From assembly GCA_905480305.1 (NCBI GenBank), contig CAJQPV010000171.1:1-6475 (forward strand): a stretch of 6,475 nucleotides of DNA, given 5' to 3'. Shown here piece by piece: positions 6,110 to 6,475 of this stretch; within the stretch, counting starts at the first letter, position 1, and every line of letters begins with the position of its first letter. Both the position numbers and the translations under genes were made by a program. The stretch comes from an uncultured Gammaproteobacteria bacterium. GTDB taxonomy: Bacteria > Pseudomonadota > Gammaproteobacteria > UBA9214. The notes below the pieces were generated by a model. It worked only from the letters and a program-made list of their open reading frames with translations. It ran no database searches and was not told the origin of the DNA.

Positions 6110-6475
6110 ATGCTGCCAGTCAAGCCGGTAATCATAGTGTTCGCCACTGCCTTGCTGACCGCCTGTGCAAGCAGCGGACCTGCCCCCTCCTTCGAGGATA
6201 GTTTTGCAACCGATATCAGCGCAGATGGCACCAAGTTTTTCACCTATACGCGCCGGCTTCACAAGGATGCAAAAACACAGGGCCACCGCGGCAAGGAGAA
6301 GGACGCGGACAGCGCCTTGCAGAAGTCGGTACAGGAAAAACTGGATAGCAGCGGCTACTGCAGGGATGGCTATCTGGCACTGGAACACTATGAGGCCAAT
6401 GGCATCATACGCATCCGCGGCGAATGCCGGGATGGCGCCAGTGACAATGACCGCACACAGTTCCCGAACCAGCGC
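6110..6475 (+). CDS. Putative small lipoprotein of unknown function (partial, runs off right edge)
   Basis: I translated 122 codons without a stop to the window end. The protein opens with a lipoprotein signal peptide: a Lys at residue 5, a hydrophobic core (7-16) and the lipobox L16-T17-A18-C19, so C19 should be lipidated and the mature protein attached to a membrane. Residue 20 is Ala and 21 Ser, with no Asp after the cysteine, which favours outer-membrane sorting by the Lol rule. The mature part has FFTYTRR (43-49), a charged stretch rich in Lys, Asp and His (51-67) and a possible short helix (68-80). A pair of cysteines follows at C84 (GYCRDGY) and C106 (GECRDG), spaced so they could form a periplasmic disulfide; a CRDG motif occurs at each. 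I do not recognise the family by name. It starts 20 bp after mutM with a strong GAGGAG site and no terminator between, so it may be the last or next gene of the same transcript. Confidence 0.8.
   Translation, partial: MLPVKPVIIVFATALLTACASSGPAPSFEDSFATDISADGTKFFTYTRRLHKDAKTQGHRGKEKDADSALQKSVQEKLDSSGYCRDGYLALEHYEANGIIRIRGECRDGASDNDRTQFPNQR

Noticed and set aside
6065..6388. Minus-strand open frame of 107 codons near the right edge
   Set aside because: It lies opposite the lipoprotein gene, which has a strong ribosome site and lipobox, and it overlaps the end of mutM; no family features are seen.

Overview
The window reads as one stretch of a moderately GC-rich gammaproteobacterial chromosome. 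Densely packed genes, a recognisable mutM and a short divergent intergenic gap support this; the class is inferred from protein character and layout, since there is no rRNA or other marker. No tRNA, rRNA, CRISPR array, insertion sequence or phage gene is visible.

Layout: positions 1-1232 hold the N-terminal 410 codons of a minus-strand hydantoinase/5-oxoprolinase family protein (HyuA/OplA type) that runs off the left edge. A gap of about 105 bp (1233-1337) separates it from a rightward set of six closely spaced genes. The first four form a GldA/GldF/GldG-like ABC-2 cassette: an ATP-binding protein (1338-2294), a six-helix permease (2291-3043, ATGA overlap), a GldG-like auxiliary protein anchored at both ends (3049-4410), and a single-anchor DUF4340-type protein (4414-5259). 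Next come mutM, the formamidopyrimidine-DNA glycosylase (5277-6089), and the start of a small unidentified lipoprotein gene (6110 to the right edge). Gaps between the rightward genes run from -4 to 20 bp, and no terminator is visible, so a single transcript is plausible.

How they work together: the ATPase and permease should make an inner-membrane ABC-2 type machine. The GldG-like and DUF4340 proteins should place large domains on the periplasmic side as auxiliary subunits. In Flavobacterium the GldA/F/G proteins are needed for gliding. The substrate and role of the related four-gene sets in Proteobacteria are not established, which makes this cassette the most interesting part of the window. 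MutM does DNA base-excision repair and has no obvious functional link to the transporter; the linkage may only be shared transcription. I see no wholly novel system here. The points worth following are the poorly understood cassette, an apparent internal duplication in its DUF4340 member, and the uncharacterised cysteine-containing lipoprotein.
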